NCBI GenBank assembly: GCA_963728545.1
Contig: CAVSKO010000003.1
Coordinates: forward strand, 1-64,000
Length of the DNA stretch: 64,000 nt
Reading direction: 5' to 3'
DNA from: DASUNP01 sp963728545
Lineage (GTDB): Bacteria > Acidobacteriota > Blastocatellia > UBA7656
The notes beneath the pieces are model-generated. The model did not search any database, had not been told where the DNA came from, and saw only the letters and a program-made list of their open reading frames with translations. A program made the translations under genes and the position numbers. Positions 26,735 to 35,905 of the stretch are shown piece by piece (positions within the stretch are counted from its first letter, which is position 1; each line of letters begins with the position of its first letter).

Positions 26735-28207
26735 TCAATCCCGGCGCGAGTGCGTTGCTCTCCAGATAAGATAGGCGGGAATACCCAGCAAGATTATCGA
26801 GAAGACCATCAACGCGGCGCTCCAATCCGAAGGCGGTCGCCCGCCGCTGAACAAGAGGCGATAATTGCCTAGATTATTAAAATCGTTTATCAGCGCATTG
26901 CCTATGAGTATCGCGACGGCGAGTATAAAAAGCGCGGGCGTGACGGGATAACCGAGCGTTTTGTACGGGCGAGGCAGGTCAGGTTGCTTGCGCCTGAGCG
27001 AGTAAACGGCTGCGACTCCGGCAGCGTAAAAAGGCCAGATCGCCAGCACGAACGTATCGGCCAGTTGCTCAAACGTTCGAACCAGTACGAAAAGAATGGC
27101 AAGCGTCGCCGCGAGCGAGATGGCTACATAGGGAGTCTTGAATCGCGGGTGAACCGAAGCGATCTTCTTAAAGAAAAGCCCGTCATCCGCCATAGCGAAA
27201 AAGATGCGCGGCCCGGTCATCATCGAGCCGTTTAACGTGCCAAAGGCCGAGATCATCACCGCTATTGAAACCAGCTTGACCCCCACGTCACCGATTATTC
27301 TGTAGGCCACATCTGCGGCAACAAGCCGCGAGTTCGCAATCTGATTTATGTCGAGCAGGTGCAAGTAAGCCAGGTTCGCAAGCAGGTAGATCGCAATCAC
27401 GGCGAGCGTGCCAAAGATCAACGCGAGCGGCAGAAATCGCTCTGGCCGCTTCACTTCCCCGCCTACGAAAGTCAAATCGGCCCAACCGTCATAAACCCAC
27501 AGGAGCGAGATAAAGGCCAGCCCGAACATTATTGGAGAGATTGGATCGGTCGCGGGCGTTGTCTGTATGGTGATCTGCGCAGGGTTGTTTCCGCCAATTA
27601 TGAATGCGGCCAGCACCAGCATTACAAGGGCGATGTACTTGGTCCCCGTCGTGATATTCTGCACAATTGCGCTAAGCTGTACGCCGAGGATGTTGAAGAC
27701 GGCGACTGTGAAAATGGCCCCCGCCGCTACGTAATGCACCAGCGGAGAGCTTTGCTGGGCAACGCCCTCCGCTGTTTGAACGCTGATTGTGACGGGCAGG
27801 TTTAAGAGCCGTAGAAAGTATTCGGCGAAAACGGTTGAGATAGCTCCCAACGCAGACGCGCGGATGATGACAAGCTCTGACCAGCCGAACAGGAAAGCGG
27901 GCAACCGGCCCCATCCTTCGCGCAGAAACACAAATATGCCGCCCGTGCGCGGCAGCGCGGCAGCAAGCTCCGCAAGCGTGAGCGCGCCGCACAGCGTAAA
28001 GAAGCCGCCGAGCACCCACAATAATAGATATAACCCTTCATCCGGGACCCGCGCGGCAATTCCTGCGGGCGAGCGGAAAATGCCCGTCCCGATTGTAGAG
28101 CCGACCAGGACCGCTATTGCGCTGAATAAGCCGAGGCGACGAACCAGCCCGCCGGGGCTAGCAGGTTCGCTACCGACATCGCTCTTTTTTTCGATTTGAG
28201 TTTCCAC
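26735..28207 (-). CDS. APC-family amino acid permease
   Basis: A 490-residue membrane protein with about 12 hydrophobic segments. The first shows VGSTIGTGIF, the Gly-rich motif of helix 1 in amino acid/polyamine/organocation transporters. Length and the segment WGRLPAFLFGWSELV are like the LAT/serine-threonine exchanger branch. Substrate is unknown. The start codon is GTG at 28207; no ATG gives a better N-terminus. It lies between mtgA and a small zinc-binding protein on the same strand, 15 bp after the latter. Confidence 0.88.
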   Translation of the reverse strand: METQIEKKSDVGSEPASPGGLVRRLGLFSAIAVLVGSTIGTGIFRSPAGIAARVPDEGLYLLLWVLGGFFTLCGALTLAELAAALPRTGGIFVFLREGWGRLPAFLFGWSELVIIRASALGAISTVFAEYFLRLLNLPVTISVQTAEGVAQQSSPLVHYVAAGAIFTVAVFNILGVQLSAIVQNITTGTKYIALVMLVLAAFIIGGNNPAQITIQTTPATDPISPIMFGLAFISLLWVYDGWADLTFVGGEVKRPERFLPLALIFGTLAVIAIYLLANLAYLHLLDINQIANSRLVAADVAYRIIGDVGVKLVSIAVMISAFGTLNGSMMTGPRIFFAMADDGLFFKKIASVHPRFKTPYVAISLAATLAILFVLVRTFEQLADTFVLAIWPFYAAGVAAVYSLRRKQPDLPRPYKTLGYPVTPALFILAVAILIGNALINDFNNLGNYRLLFSGGRPPSDWSAALMVFSIILLGIPAYLIWRATHSRRD

Positions 28208-28222
28208 TAGATGAGTCGGAGA

Positions 28223-28522
28223 TTATAGCTCGCTTCGATAATCGTCAAGGCACGACACGCAGGTTACTCGGCGGCAGCCGCAAACTTCAAGGCAAAGATA
28301 TTCAAGTATACGCTTTGTGACATCTATCGGTAGAGAAAGCCTCCGGGCAGCTTCATCAACCGAGCGGGTTTGCTCAAACGTCTCCGACACCTCAGCCCAG
28401 CGGTCGCGATAAGCCAACAGGTCGCGCCGCTTCCCTGCCACGCGATCACTCGTAAAATCGAGCGAAAGCTCAACGCCACAAAGCGGGCACGTGCAAGTTG
28501 TTTTCGTTAACGCTTGTGCCAT
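28223..28522 (-). CDS. Small cysteine-rich protein of unknown function
   Basis: A 99-residue protein with six cysteines in two groups: CTCPLCG near the N-terminus and CGCRRVTCVSC near the C-terminus. Together they could form one zinc site. The middle (about residues 30-75) is helical with HTH-like spacing. I recognise no family. It overlaps the end of the upstream DUF4149 gene by 16 bases, so translation is probably coupled. It may be a DNA- or RNA-binding accessory, but nothing proves it. Confidence 0.65.
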   Translation of the reverse strand: MAQALTKTTCTCPLCGVELSLDFTSDRVAGKRRDLLAYRDRWAEVSETFEQTRSVDEAARRLSLPIDVTKRILEYLCLEVCGCRRVTCVSCLDDYRSEL

Positions 28523-29058
28523 GACCGAACGGTGAGGAATAGGGCTGCGAGGCCCGCAAATAATGCTACCGACATCAAAGCTACGGAGTATTGATGCAGG
28601 TCATTGAATTGGATTTTGAGAGGATCGTCTTCGGCTACGTTATCGATCACCTCGCCCATCGCGATGCGCAGCGAGACCATCTTTTCAGTCACCCACACAC
28701 GAGAGAGCGCGGCAGCAGCCGTCATTACAACGAGGAGAATCAGATGAATAATTTTGACGAGGCCCGAGCCGCGCCGCGCTTTCCAGGTCGCCAACTGGAT
28801 CAGGATCAGCAATGGGCCGATTATCAATCCGAGCCATTCGACCTTGATGATATTGCTGGTGACGACCTTTCCGGCAAGCTCGCGAACGCCGAGAGCTTCA
28901 AACGCGCCCGGCGCGACGGCAAAGCTAAAGAAGGCCATCGCTCCCAGCCATAGACCGAGCAGCAAGACTTCGATAAAAGCCAGAATCTGTTGGCCTATCC
29001 CAGAACGGGCTACCACAGCCCGTTCCACGGTTCCCGCAGTTCGTGTGTCAATGCTCAT
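28507..29058 (-). CDS. DUF4149-type membrane protein
   Basis: A 183-residue integral membrane protein with four hydrophobic helices. The first, GLWLGAMAFFSFAVAPGAF, carries the motif seen in DUF4149/TMEM205-like proteins. A loop of about 30 acidic residues precedes the last helix. Function is unknown. It is followed with overlap by the small cysteine-rich gene, and the TrxB gene lies 25 bp upstream, so all may be one transcription unit. Confidence 0.75.
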   Translation of the reverse strand: MSIDTRTAGTVERAVVARSGIGQQILAFIEVLLLGLWLGAMAFFSFAVAPGAFEALGVRELAGKVVTSNIIKVEWLGLIIGPLLILIQLATWKARRGSGLVKIIHLILLVVMTAAAALSRVWVTEKMVSLRIAMGEVIDNVAEDDPLKIQFNDLHQYSVALMSVALFAGLAALFLTVRSWHKR

Positions 29059-29083
29059 AACTTAAAGATTGGAGCCGGGGCCG

Positions 29084-30046
29084 CTAGGCTTCGACCCCGG
29101 ACTGTATATGCTTGAGATGGGTCATGTACTTCTCGGCGGCCAGAGCGGCCACCGTCGCATCGCCTACGGCATTCGTGATCTGGCGAACGAGTTGCGAACG
29201 GATGTCGCCCGCCGCGAAAAGCCCCGGCACGCCCGTCTCCATGCGATCATTAGTTATCAGGTGGCCTCCGACATCGTGCGCCGGATGGTCGTCCAAAAAA
29301 TATGTATTCGGCTTGAAGCCTATGAAGATAAAGACGCCTTGCGTCGGAAGCTCCCAGACTTCGTCGGTCTTCATGTTGCGAAGCACTATGCGGTCAACTT
29401 CCCCGTTCCCTTTTATCTCTTCGACAACTGTGTCCCAGATTATTTCCACCTTGGGATTTTTGAAAAGCTGGTCTTGAAGAATCTTAGAGGCGCGAAACTC
29501 GTTGCGGCGATGCACGACGTAGACTTTGCTGCCGAACCGTGTCAGGTAGTTGGCCTCTTCGACCGCAGCGTCGCCGCCTCCGATTACCGTGATTATCTGG
29601 CCGTTGAAAAACGCGCCGTCGCACACGGCGCAGTAACTCACCCCTCGGCCGGAATAAGCGTCTTCGCCCGGCACACCAAGCTTTGACGGAGTTCCGCCCG
29701 CTGTCGCCACAACCGTTATAGCCTGATAGCGATTTTCTGCTCCTGTTATCGTGCTTGTCGTAACCACTTCAAATACGTCGCCTGTTTTGCGGACCGACTT
29801 CACCTCTTCGTACGTATTTATCTCGACGCCAAATTTGCGCGCGTGCTTTTCCATAAGCACGGCAAGCTCGCCGCCTTTTATGTGCTCAAACCCTGTATAA
29901 TCTTCGATCGCTTCGGTGTTGAGCAATTCGCCGCCGATAAGGCCCTTTTCTATAATTACCGTTTTCAGATTGGACCGGGAGCCGTAAAGTCCCGCCGTAA
30001 GACCCGCAGGCCCGCCTCCGATTATTAACATCTCGTATTCTTGCAT
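29084..30046 (-). CDS. trxB: Thioredoxin reductase TrxB
   Basis: A 320-residue FAD/NADPH flavoprotein. It shows the FAD motif GGGPAGLTAG near the N-terminus, the redox-active CAVCDG pair in the middle and the NADPH motif GGGDAAVEEA. It reduces thioredoxin. The start at 30046 has GGAGG 5 bases upstream; a GTG four codons earlier is rejected. It lies between pepA and the DUF4149 gene on the same strand. Confidence 0.95.
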   Translation of the reverse strand: MQEYEMLIIGGGPAGLTAGLYGSRSNLKTVIIEKGLIGGELLNTEAIEDYTGFEHIKGGELAVLMEKHARKFGVEINTYEEVKSVRKTGDVFEVVTTSTITGAENRYQAITVVATAGGTPSKLGVPGEDAYSGRGVSYCAVCDGAFFNGQIITVIGGGDAAVEEANYLTRFGSKVYVVHRRNEFRASKILQDQLFKNPKVEIIWDTVVEEIKGNGEVDRIVLRNMKTDEVWELPTQGVFIFIGFKPNTYFLDDHPAHDVGGHLITNDRMETGVPGLFAAGDIRSQLVRQITNAVGDATVAALAAEKYMTHLKHIQSGVEA

Positions 30047-30118
30047 CGCTTCCTCCACGTTCCGTCATCAACCTGTTATCGCCGTCGATTCAATTATAAC
30101 AATTATAGCAACCCGGTT

Positions 30119-31615
30119 TTATTTAGCTCTATTAAGTATGTAGTTTGCCAAAAGCCTTACGCCGAAGCCCGTCGCGCCGCGCGCCATGTAAGGTTTTTCC
30201 GTTTCAAGCCATGCCGTCCCCGCGATGTCGAGGTGCGCCCAGGCAGTCGTGCCCGCAAAATTCTTCAGAAACATCGCCGCAGTGATGGCCCCGGCCAGCC
30301 GGTTGCCGATGTTTCTCATGTCGGCGATATCGCTGCGAATCAATTCCCCGTACTCTTTATCAACCGGCAACTGCCACAGCCGCTCGCCGCATTCGCCGCC
30401 CGCCTTGATCAGGTCGTCAATAAGTTGCTGGTCGCTCCCCATCACTCCGGCTCGCACTTCGCCAAGCGCGATCACGCACGCGCCCGTCAGCGTCGCGACA
30501 TCTACGATGTGAGTAGCGCCACGGCCGATGGCGTGAGTCATTGCATCGGCAAGGACCAGGCGGCCCTCGGCGTCGGTGTTGATTACCTCTATAGTCTTGC
30601 CGCTCAGGCTGCGCAGAACATCGCCCGGTTTATAAGCGCGACCCGAAGGAAGATTTTCCGACGCGGCTATGACGCCGATAACTCGCGCTTTTGGCTTGAG
30701 CCTTGCGATCACCTGCATAGCGCCTATGACCGCCGCGCCGCCGCCCATGTCGTACTTCATATCTTCCATGTGCTCGGCGGGCTTTATCGAGATGCCGCCC
30801 GAATCAAAGGTTATGCCTTTGCCTATGAGCGCGATCAGCTCTTTTGAATCCGTTTCGCCCTCGCCCACGCCGTCGTAGCTGATCGTGATGAGCCGCGCAG
30901 GCTCCGCGCTCCCGCGCGACACGCCGAGCAATGCGCCCATCCCAAGCTGCTTCATCTCGTCTTCGCCCATCACTTCGACGGCAAGCCCTTCGCGCTCGGC
31001 CATCTCTTGCGCGTTACGGGCAAGCTCGGTCGGCGTCATCACGTTGCCCGGCTCATAAGCGAGCTTGCGGGCAAAGTTCGCCGCCTCACCCATCACAGTG
31101 CCGACACGGACAGCCTCTTCGAAGTCAGGGCCTTCCGCCGATTCGCTCACAAGCGTGAGGCTTTCAAGCTCCGTCCGCTCCTTGTTGTCCGATTTATAAT
31201 AATCGCCCTTCACCTGCCCGAGCGCAGCGCCTTCTACCAACGCGCGCACGCTGGAATCGCGGTCGAGCTTATCTCTAAGAAGAAACGCCACGGATTTAAG
31301 GTTCGGCGACGAGAGCTTTCTGATTGCGGCCCCGGCCAGCCGTTGCATCCTGAGCGAATTGACATCTTCAAGCTTTCCCGCTCCATAAAGCAGCAAGCGC
31401 CGCGCTGGTAGCTCGCCCGTCGTATGAAGCAAGACCGACTGGTCGCGCTTGCCGGTGATTTCTCCGCTTTCGAAAACATCCGCGACGGCTCCGCGCGTCA
31501 GATGATCTAGAGCGGCGAGCGCGCCCTCGCTCGCGTTTTCACCTTCAAAAACGGGGACGATTAAAACGTCCTCGTCGATCTCGCTCAGTCCTTTGCGGCT
31601 GGCTGTTATCTTCAT
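30119..31615 (-). CDS. pepA: Leucyl aminopeptidase PepA
   Basis: A 498-residue M17 cytosolic aminopeptidase that removes N-terminal residues from peptides using two metal ions. The signature NTDAEGRL is present, as are the metal-binding segment GKGITFDSGG and the MKYDMGGGAAV stretch. The N-terminal macro-like domain is also present. Length matches the family (about 500). It is preceded by a family A palindrome. PepA can also bind DNA in enterobacteria, but that role is not implied here. Confidence 0.95.
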   Translation of the reverse strand: MKITASRKGLSEIDEDVLIVPVFEGENASEGALAALDHLTRGAVADVFESGEITGKRDQSVLLHTTGELPARRLLLYGAGKLEDVNSLRMQRLAGAAIRKLSSPNLKSVAFLLRDKLDRDSSVRALVEGAALGQVKGDYYKSDNKERTELESLTLVSESAEGPDFEEAVRVGTVMGEAANFARKLAYEPGNVMTPTELARNAQEMAEREGLAVEVMGEDEMKQLGMGALLGVSRGSAEPARLITISYDGVGEGETDSKELIALIGKGITFDSGGISIKPAEHMEDMKYDMGGGAAVIGAMQVIARLKPKARVIGVIAASENLPSGRAYKPGDVLRSLSGKTIEVINTDAEGRLVLADAMTHAIGRGATHIVDVATLTGACVIALGEVRAGVMGSDQQLIDDLIKAGGECGERLWQLPVDKEYGELIRSDIADMRNIGNRLAGAITAAMFLKNFAGTTAWAHLDIAGTAWLETEKPYMARGATGFGVRLLANYILNRAK

Positions 31616-31655
31616 AAATTATCGAAATCTCCAGAGGTGATGTATTGCACTAAGA

Positions 31656-31778
31656 TTCACCGCCGCAGACACAGAGAACACAGAGCGGGCGCAGAGCAGA
31701 ATATGGTTTTCTCTGCGCCTCCGCCGCGTGCGAAGCACATCATCGGCCATATGCGTCCTCTGTGTCTGCGGCGGTGAG
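31656..31778. repeat. Intergenic palindrome family A, copy 2
   Basis: The left arm TTCACCGCCGCAGACACAGAG and the right arm CTCTGTGTCTGCGGCGGTGA (31759-31778) enclose an extra segment containing GCGTGCGAAGCACATCATCG. This inner segment is shared almost identically with copy 3 at 39.2 kb. It sits between isocitrate dehydrogenase and pepA. Confidence 0.85.
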
Positions 31779-31831
31779 ATGTTTTGATTCTCGTGTACTC
31801 ATTTGTAATCCGCTAAAAAAAGCGACAACGC

Positions 31832-32830
31832 TTAAAGCGCGCGTATTACGGCTTCGGTGAACTCAATCGTAGTAGCCTGGCCGCCAAGATCGCGCGTCAG
31901 CACCTGGGCTTCTGCTAATATTTTTTCTAACGCCGCCTGAATTCTCTCGGCAGCTTCTCGCTCCCCTATGTGATTGAGCATCAGCACAGCGGTCTGTATC
32001 ATCGCCGTAGGATTTGCGATGCCGCGACCGGCTATGCTCGGAGCAGAGCCGTGTACCGCTTCAAAGACGGCTATCTCTTCGCCTATGTTCGCGCCGGGCA
32101 CGACGCCCAGCCCGCCGACGAGTCCCGCGCCGAGGTCAGAGATTATGTCGCCGTAAAGGTTTTCCAACAATAGAACGTCGAACTGGTTCGGATCGATCAC
32201 GAGCTGCATGCAAGCGTTGTCTACGATCAAATCGTCAGCCGCAATCTCAGAGTACTCTTTCGCCACGTCGCGAAAACAGTTCAGGAAAAGCCCGTCCGAC
32301 ATCTTCATTATGTTCGCCTTGTGGATGGCGGTCACACGCTTTCGACCTTCGCGCCGCGCGTACTCGAATGCGAATTGTGCGATACGGGTGGAGGCACGCG
32401 CGGTGATTATCTTGAGGCTCTCGACCACGCCCGGCACGACTTCGTGCTCAAGCCCCGAATAGAGGTCTTCGGTGTTCTCCCGCACGACTATCAGGTCAAC
32501 ATCTTCGTAGCGCGTCTTTACACCCTTGAGCGATTTGATAGGCCGAAGATTTGCGTACAGATCAAGCGCTTTGCGAAGCCGCACATTGGAGCTGACAAAT
32601 CCTGTGCCGACAGGAGTCATGACAGGCCCTTTGAGGGCCACCTTATTTTTCTTGATCGATTCGATCAAGTTCTGTGGCAGCGGGTCGCCAAACCTGCTCA
32701 AGGCCTCTGCCCCAACGACGAAAGGTTCCCACTCTATTTCGACGCCCGCAGCCCTGATAACCGAAACCGTTGCGCCCGTAACTTCCGGGCCGATGCCATC
32801 GCCCGGTATCAGCGTGATCCTATGTTTCAT
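31832..32830 (-). CDS. NAD-type isocitrate/isopropylmalate dehydrogenase family protein
   Basis: A 332-residue beta-decarboxylating dehydrogenase. It begins with IPGDGIGPEV, has LRKALDLYANLRP in the substrate region, the metal-binding IISDLGAGLVGG segment and the signature EAVHGSAPSIAGRGIANP. The residues after it fit NAD rather than NADP specificity, as in NAD-isocitrate dehydrogenases, but homoisocitrate or 3-isopropylmalate cannot be excluded by eye. The start has GGAGAGG 5 bases upstream. It appears monocistronic and ends near a family A palindrome. Confidence 0.88.
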   Translation of the reverse strand: MKHRITLIPGDGIGPEVTGATVSVIRAAGVEIEWEPFVVGAEALSRFGDPLPQNLIESIKKNKVALKGPVMTPVGTGFVSSNVRLRKALDLYANLRPIKSLKGVKTRYEDVDLIVVRENTEDLYSGLEHEVVPGVVESLKIITARASTRIAQFAFEYARREGRKRVTAIHKANIMKMSDGLFLNCFRDVAKEYSEIAADDLIVDNACMQLVIDPNQFDVLLLENLYGDIISDLGAGLVGGLGVVPGANIGEEIAVFEAVHGSAPSIAGRGIANPTAMIQTAVLMLNHIGEREAAERIQAALEKILAEAQVLTRDLGGQATTIEFTEAVIRAL

Positions 32831-32921
32831 CCAATCCTCTCCTCATAATCACCTTGCCTCAGCTCGCCACAAGCCTGTAATCATACAAGAAGCGTTTAGC
32901 CCTCAGCAATCGGCTTTCTCC

Positions 32922-32971
32922 CTTTGGAGTGCGGCGACTTGTCACCGCTTTTGTGTTAGGCCAAAGCAGGC
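32922..32971. repeat. Palindrome family C, truncated half-copy
   Basis: CTTTGGAGTGCGGCGACTTG and the following CACCGCTTTTGTGTTAGGCC match one half of the full element at 50090-50178, read on its minus strand. The partner arm is missing, so this looks like a decayed copy. It lies between the divergent idh and queD genes. Confidence 0.6.
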
Positions 32972-33034
32972 TTTGACAAAGCGTGACTCGTCTTTTAGGC
33001 TTGAGATGAATCGTCAACAAAAGAGGATCAGTTA

Positions 33035-33412
33035 ATGTACGAAGTAATGATCGAAGAAGAGTTTTCGGCTGCTCACGCCCTGCGCGGCTATCGCGGCAAG
33101 TGTGAAAACATGCACGGCCACAACTGGAAAGTGGAAGTTTATGTGCGCGGAGAGCAGCTGGACGAAATCGGAATGCTGGTCAACTTCAAGGAGCTGAAGG
33201 CCGCGACTCGCCGCGTGATGGGATACCTTGACCATCAAAACTTGAACGAGCTGAAACCGTTTGAGAACGAATTGAATCCGTCGAGCGAGCACATCGCAGG
33301 CTTTATCCTTCACAAAGTTGCCGAGCAGATCAACGATGCTCGCGTGAAAGTCTACAAGGTTCGGGTGTGGGAGACGCCTTCGACTTCGGCAACCTACGAG
33401 CCGAATGCTTGA
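33035..33412 (+). CDS. queD: 6-carboxytetrahydropterin synthase QueD
   Basis: A 125-residue enzyme of the 6-pyruvoyl-tetrahydropterin synthase fold that converts dihydroneopterin triphosphate for queuosine synthesis. Zinc ligands H14 (FSAAHAL), H27 and H29 (MHGHNW) and the catalytic C23 are present. Length is normal. GTP cyclohydrolase FolE, which supplies its substrate, is encoded at 47.4 kb. No other que genes are adjacent. The next gene, a secreted protein, starts 50 bp downstream. Confidence 0.93.
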   Translation: MYEVMIEEEFSAAHALRGYRGKCENMHGHNWKVEVYVRGEQLDEIGMLVNFKELKAATRRVMGYLDHQNLNELKPFENELNPSSEHIAGFILHKVAEQINDARVKVYKVRVWETPSTSATYEPNA

Positions 33413-33462
33413 GCCGCGCATCGCTCAGCTTGCCGTTCGCCCTCGGTTAAAAGGAGACTAAA

Positions 33463-33957
33463 GTGAGCGCAAAGAGACTATCTTTTTTGATCTGTAGTTT
33501 GCTATTTTTCAGTTCTATGACTTCCGGGCAAACACCTCAACAGCCTCCCGCGACACCGGCTCCCGCAGCCAATCCCGCCGATGTTTCATCAATCGATGCG
33601 ATCATTGCTGCGGTTTATGACGTCATCTCAGGACCGGCGGGCAAGAAGCGCGACTGGCCGCGCATGCGCTCGCTCTTTATTCCCGGCGCGCGAATGATTC
33701 CCACGGGAGCACGCCGCGAAGGCGGAATCGCCTCCACCGTGATCGACGTTGAAGGCTACATCACGCGTTCGGGAAATTATCTTGAAACCAACGGCTTCTT
33801 TGAAAAAGAGACGGCCCGCCGCACGGAGCAATTCGGCCACATAGCGCATGTCTTCAGCACTTATGAAGCGCGGCACAAGGCCGAGGATAAAAGCCCGTTT
33901 ATGCGCGGCATCAACAGTTTTCAACTGATGAACGACGGCAAACGCTGGTGGGTGTGA
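33463..33957 (+). CDS. Secreted protein of unknown function, frameshifted near its end
   Basis: A 164-residue product starting at GTG 33463 with AAGGAGA upstream. Residues 1-23 are a signal peptide ending near SGQ. A Pro/Ala linker follows, then a domain of about 140 residues like the NTF2-like proteins of Acidobacteria. The frame stops at a TGA (33955) just after GKRWWV. Shifted by two bases, the sequence continues for 23 codons (from 33957: TIFWEAETPENQIPEKYL) and stops at 34026, overlapping the next gene's ATG. The intact protein would be about 187 residues. This is a mutation or a sequencing error. Confidence 0.7.
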   Translation: MSAKRLSFLICSLLFFSSMTSGQTPQQPPATPAPAANPADVSSIDAIIAAVYDVISGPAGKKRDWPRMRSLFIPGARMIPTGARREGGIASTVIDVEGYITRSGNYLETNGFFEKETARRTEQFGHIAHVFSTYEARHKAEDKSPFMRGINSFQLMNDGKRWWV

Positions 33958-34024
33958 CGATCTTCTGGGAAGCCGAAACGCCGGAAAATCAGATTCCAGA
34001 AAAATATCTCAAGACAGAAACTAA

Positions 34025-35668
34025 ATGATCTGCATCCTTCACGGTTACTTGCTCGACGGGTCGGGGAGCAACCTGTGGACTCGCTCAGTCGTCCAGTCTT
34101 TATGCCGCGAGGGCGAAACCGTTCATCTGGTCTGCCAGGAACCGCATCCTGAAACCTTCGACTTTATCAGCGAAGCTCACCGCTATCACACGGACGGCTC
34201 GGTCGAGACCTTGTTTCGCCGCGAGGTTGCTTACAAAGGCCGGGCTATAATGCACAAGCCGCAGATAGGCCGGACGCTCCCGGTCTACGTGGGGGATCGT
34301 TACGAAGAATATTCAGACGTCCGACCGATGATCGAACTGCCTGACGAGGCAATCAACTTTTATTTAGATCGAAACACCGAAGCCTTGATGCGCATAGTGC
34401 GAGAGCACGCAATAACTTCTATGCACGTCAACCACTCTGTCCTCATGGCCGTAGTAGTCGAGCGCGTGTCAAAAGCTACTTCAATTCCCTTCGCCATAAT
34501 GCCGCACGGCAGCGACATCGAATACGCCGTAAAGAAAGACGAGCGATTCTTGAAGATGGCTTCGGAGGCGATGGCGCGCGCGAGCCGCGTTTTTGTCATC
34601 GGTCGAGAGATGCGCGAGCGGGTCAGTAAAGTCTTCGGCTCAGTGCCGGGGATAGATGCGAAGATGAAAGAATTGAACCTCGGCGCGGATACGAGCCTGT
34701 TTGAACCTATCCCGCGCGCGCGTCGCGAAGGAAACATCGGCGAGATGCTTGGCCTCGTCCGAGACGTGCCGCGCGGCAAGACTTCTGAGATGACCGAGGC
34801 CCTGCTTCAAAAATTGAACGGCTCAATAATGCTTGATGAAATGCTTGAGGCGATCAAATCTTCTGAGGGATACGCGAACAAGTTTCCCGATGCCGATCTC
34901 GAATCGAAATTAGGGAGGGTTGATTGGGCGCGAGACAAGCTGCTTTTATTCGTAGGGCGAATCATAGCGAGCAAAGGGCCGCAAACGATTATAGCCGCAT
35001 TGCCGCTCATTCTTGAAAAGCACCCGGATGCGCGGCTGATCGTAGTCGGGCACGGGCCGCTGCGCGAGGCCATCGAAGCAATGTTGTGGGCGCTCAGAAA
35101 CGGCGAGCGGGCGCTATTTGAACGAATCGTAGAATGGGGTCGCGCTTTAGAAGGCGCAACAGCGAAAGAGTTCACAGAGGTTCGCGCGTTTCATGCGAAG
35201 CTCGATTCCGACGGCAAGATTGAGGATTACTTTGAAAAGGCAAAAGAGTATTTGAAACCTGACAGCGTTGTCTTCACAGGCTATCTGACACACCGCGAGC
35301 TACGTTATCTTTTCCCTTGCTGCGATGTCGCGATATTCCCTTCAATCGTGGCCGAAGCTGGCCCGCTCGTATTTCTCGAAGCTTTAGCTTCGGGCTGCTT
35401 TCCGCTTGGGACTTACTTCGCCGGAATGGCTGCGAGCATAGACTCTGTCGCTGAAGTGATGCCCGAAGAGGACGCCGAGTTGATGCGCCTGAGCGCCGAT
35501 GAAAATCGAACCGTAGCGGATTTAGTTAAGAAAGCTTCGGGGGCGTTACAGTTGAGCGGCAAGCATAAAGCTAAGCTGCGCGACGTAGCGGTTGAGCGAT
35601 ACGATTGGACCAGCGTCGCACGCAAGCTAGCGTCCGATCTCAAATCACTCGCGGAGTTTCGTGATTAA
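34025..35668 (+). CDS. GT4-like glycosyltransferase
   Basis: A 547-residue GT-B fold glycosyltransferase. The N-terminal domain has GSGSNLWTRSVVQSL (sugar-acceptor side) and PHGSDIEYAV. The C-terminal domain has LLFVGRIIASKGPQ, VVGHGPLRE, and the nucleotide-sugar motif EAGPLVFLEALASG. Between the domains lies a long insertion of about 70 residues (about 235-305), and a further one around 365-415, so the protein exceeds the usual 370-420. Donor and acceptor are unknown. Its ATG overlaps the stop of the restored upstream frame (ATGA), implying translational coupling. Confidence 0.82.
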   Translation: MICILHGYLLDGSGSNLWTRSVVQSLCREGETVHLVCQEPHPETFDFISEAHRYHTDGSVETLFRREVAYKGRAIMHKPQIGRTLPVYVGDRYEEYSDVRPMIELPDEAINFYLDRNTEALMRIVREHAITSMHVNHSVLMAVVVERVSKATSIPFAIMPHGSDIEYAVKKDERFLKMASEAMARASRVFVIGREMRERVSKVFGSVPGIDAKMKELNLGADTSLFEPIPRARREGNIGEMLGLVRDVPRGKTSEMTEALLQKLNGSIMLDEMLEAIKSSEGYANKFPDADLESKLGRVDWARDKLLLFVGRIIASKGPQTIIAALPLILEKHPDARLIVVGHGPLREAIEAMLWALRNGERALFERIVEWGRALEGATAKEFTEVRAFHAKLDSDGKIEDYFEKAKEYLKPDSVVFTGYLTHRELRYLFPCCDVAIFPSIVAEAGPLVFLEALASGCFPLGTYFAGMAASIDSVAEVMPEEDAELMRLSADENRTVADLVKKASGALQLSGKHKAKLRDVAVERYDWTSVARKLASDLKSLAEFRD

Positions 35669-35698
35669 ACCTGCTTGAAGCTTACAAACCGTTTAATA

Positions 35699-35893
35699 AA
35701 GCCCCGAAGGGGGGCAATTCAATAGCACAGGGCATCGCCCTGTGTTCGTCAGCGCCAATTAATACAAGCCCTGAAAGGGCGAAATAAGTTTGATTGATCT
35801 ACTTTATTTCGCCCTTTCAGGGCTTGTTCTCTTATGCGTGCGTTACCCGGCGCGCGGCAGCCGGGCTATTGAATTGCGCCCCTTCGGGGCTTC
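35699..35893. repeat. Nested intergenic palindrome family B, copy 1
   Basis: Outer arms GCCCCGAAGG...AATTCAATAGC and its inverted complement enclose a CACAGGGC/GCCCTGTG hairpin on the left and CCCGGC/GCCGGG on the right. In the centre is a 24-bp inverted pair ACAAGCCCTGAAAGGGCGAA / TTCGCCCTTTCAGGGCTTGT. It separates convergent genes and could terminate both. Confidence 0.85.
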
Positions 35894-35905
35894 GACATGA
35901 CTTAT

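Noticed and set aside
29069..29686. 205-codon plus-strand frame antisense to trxB
   Set aside because: It is a shadow of the high-G+C trxB gene; it has no domain and trxB is certain.
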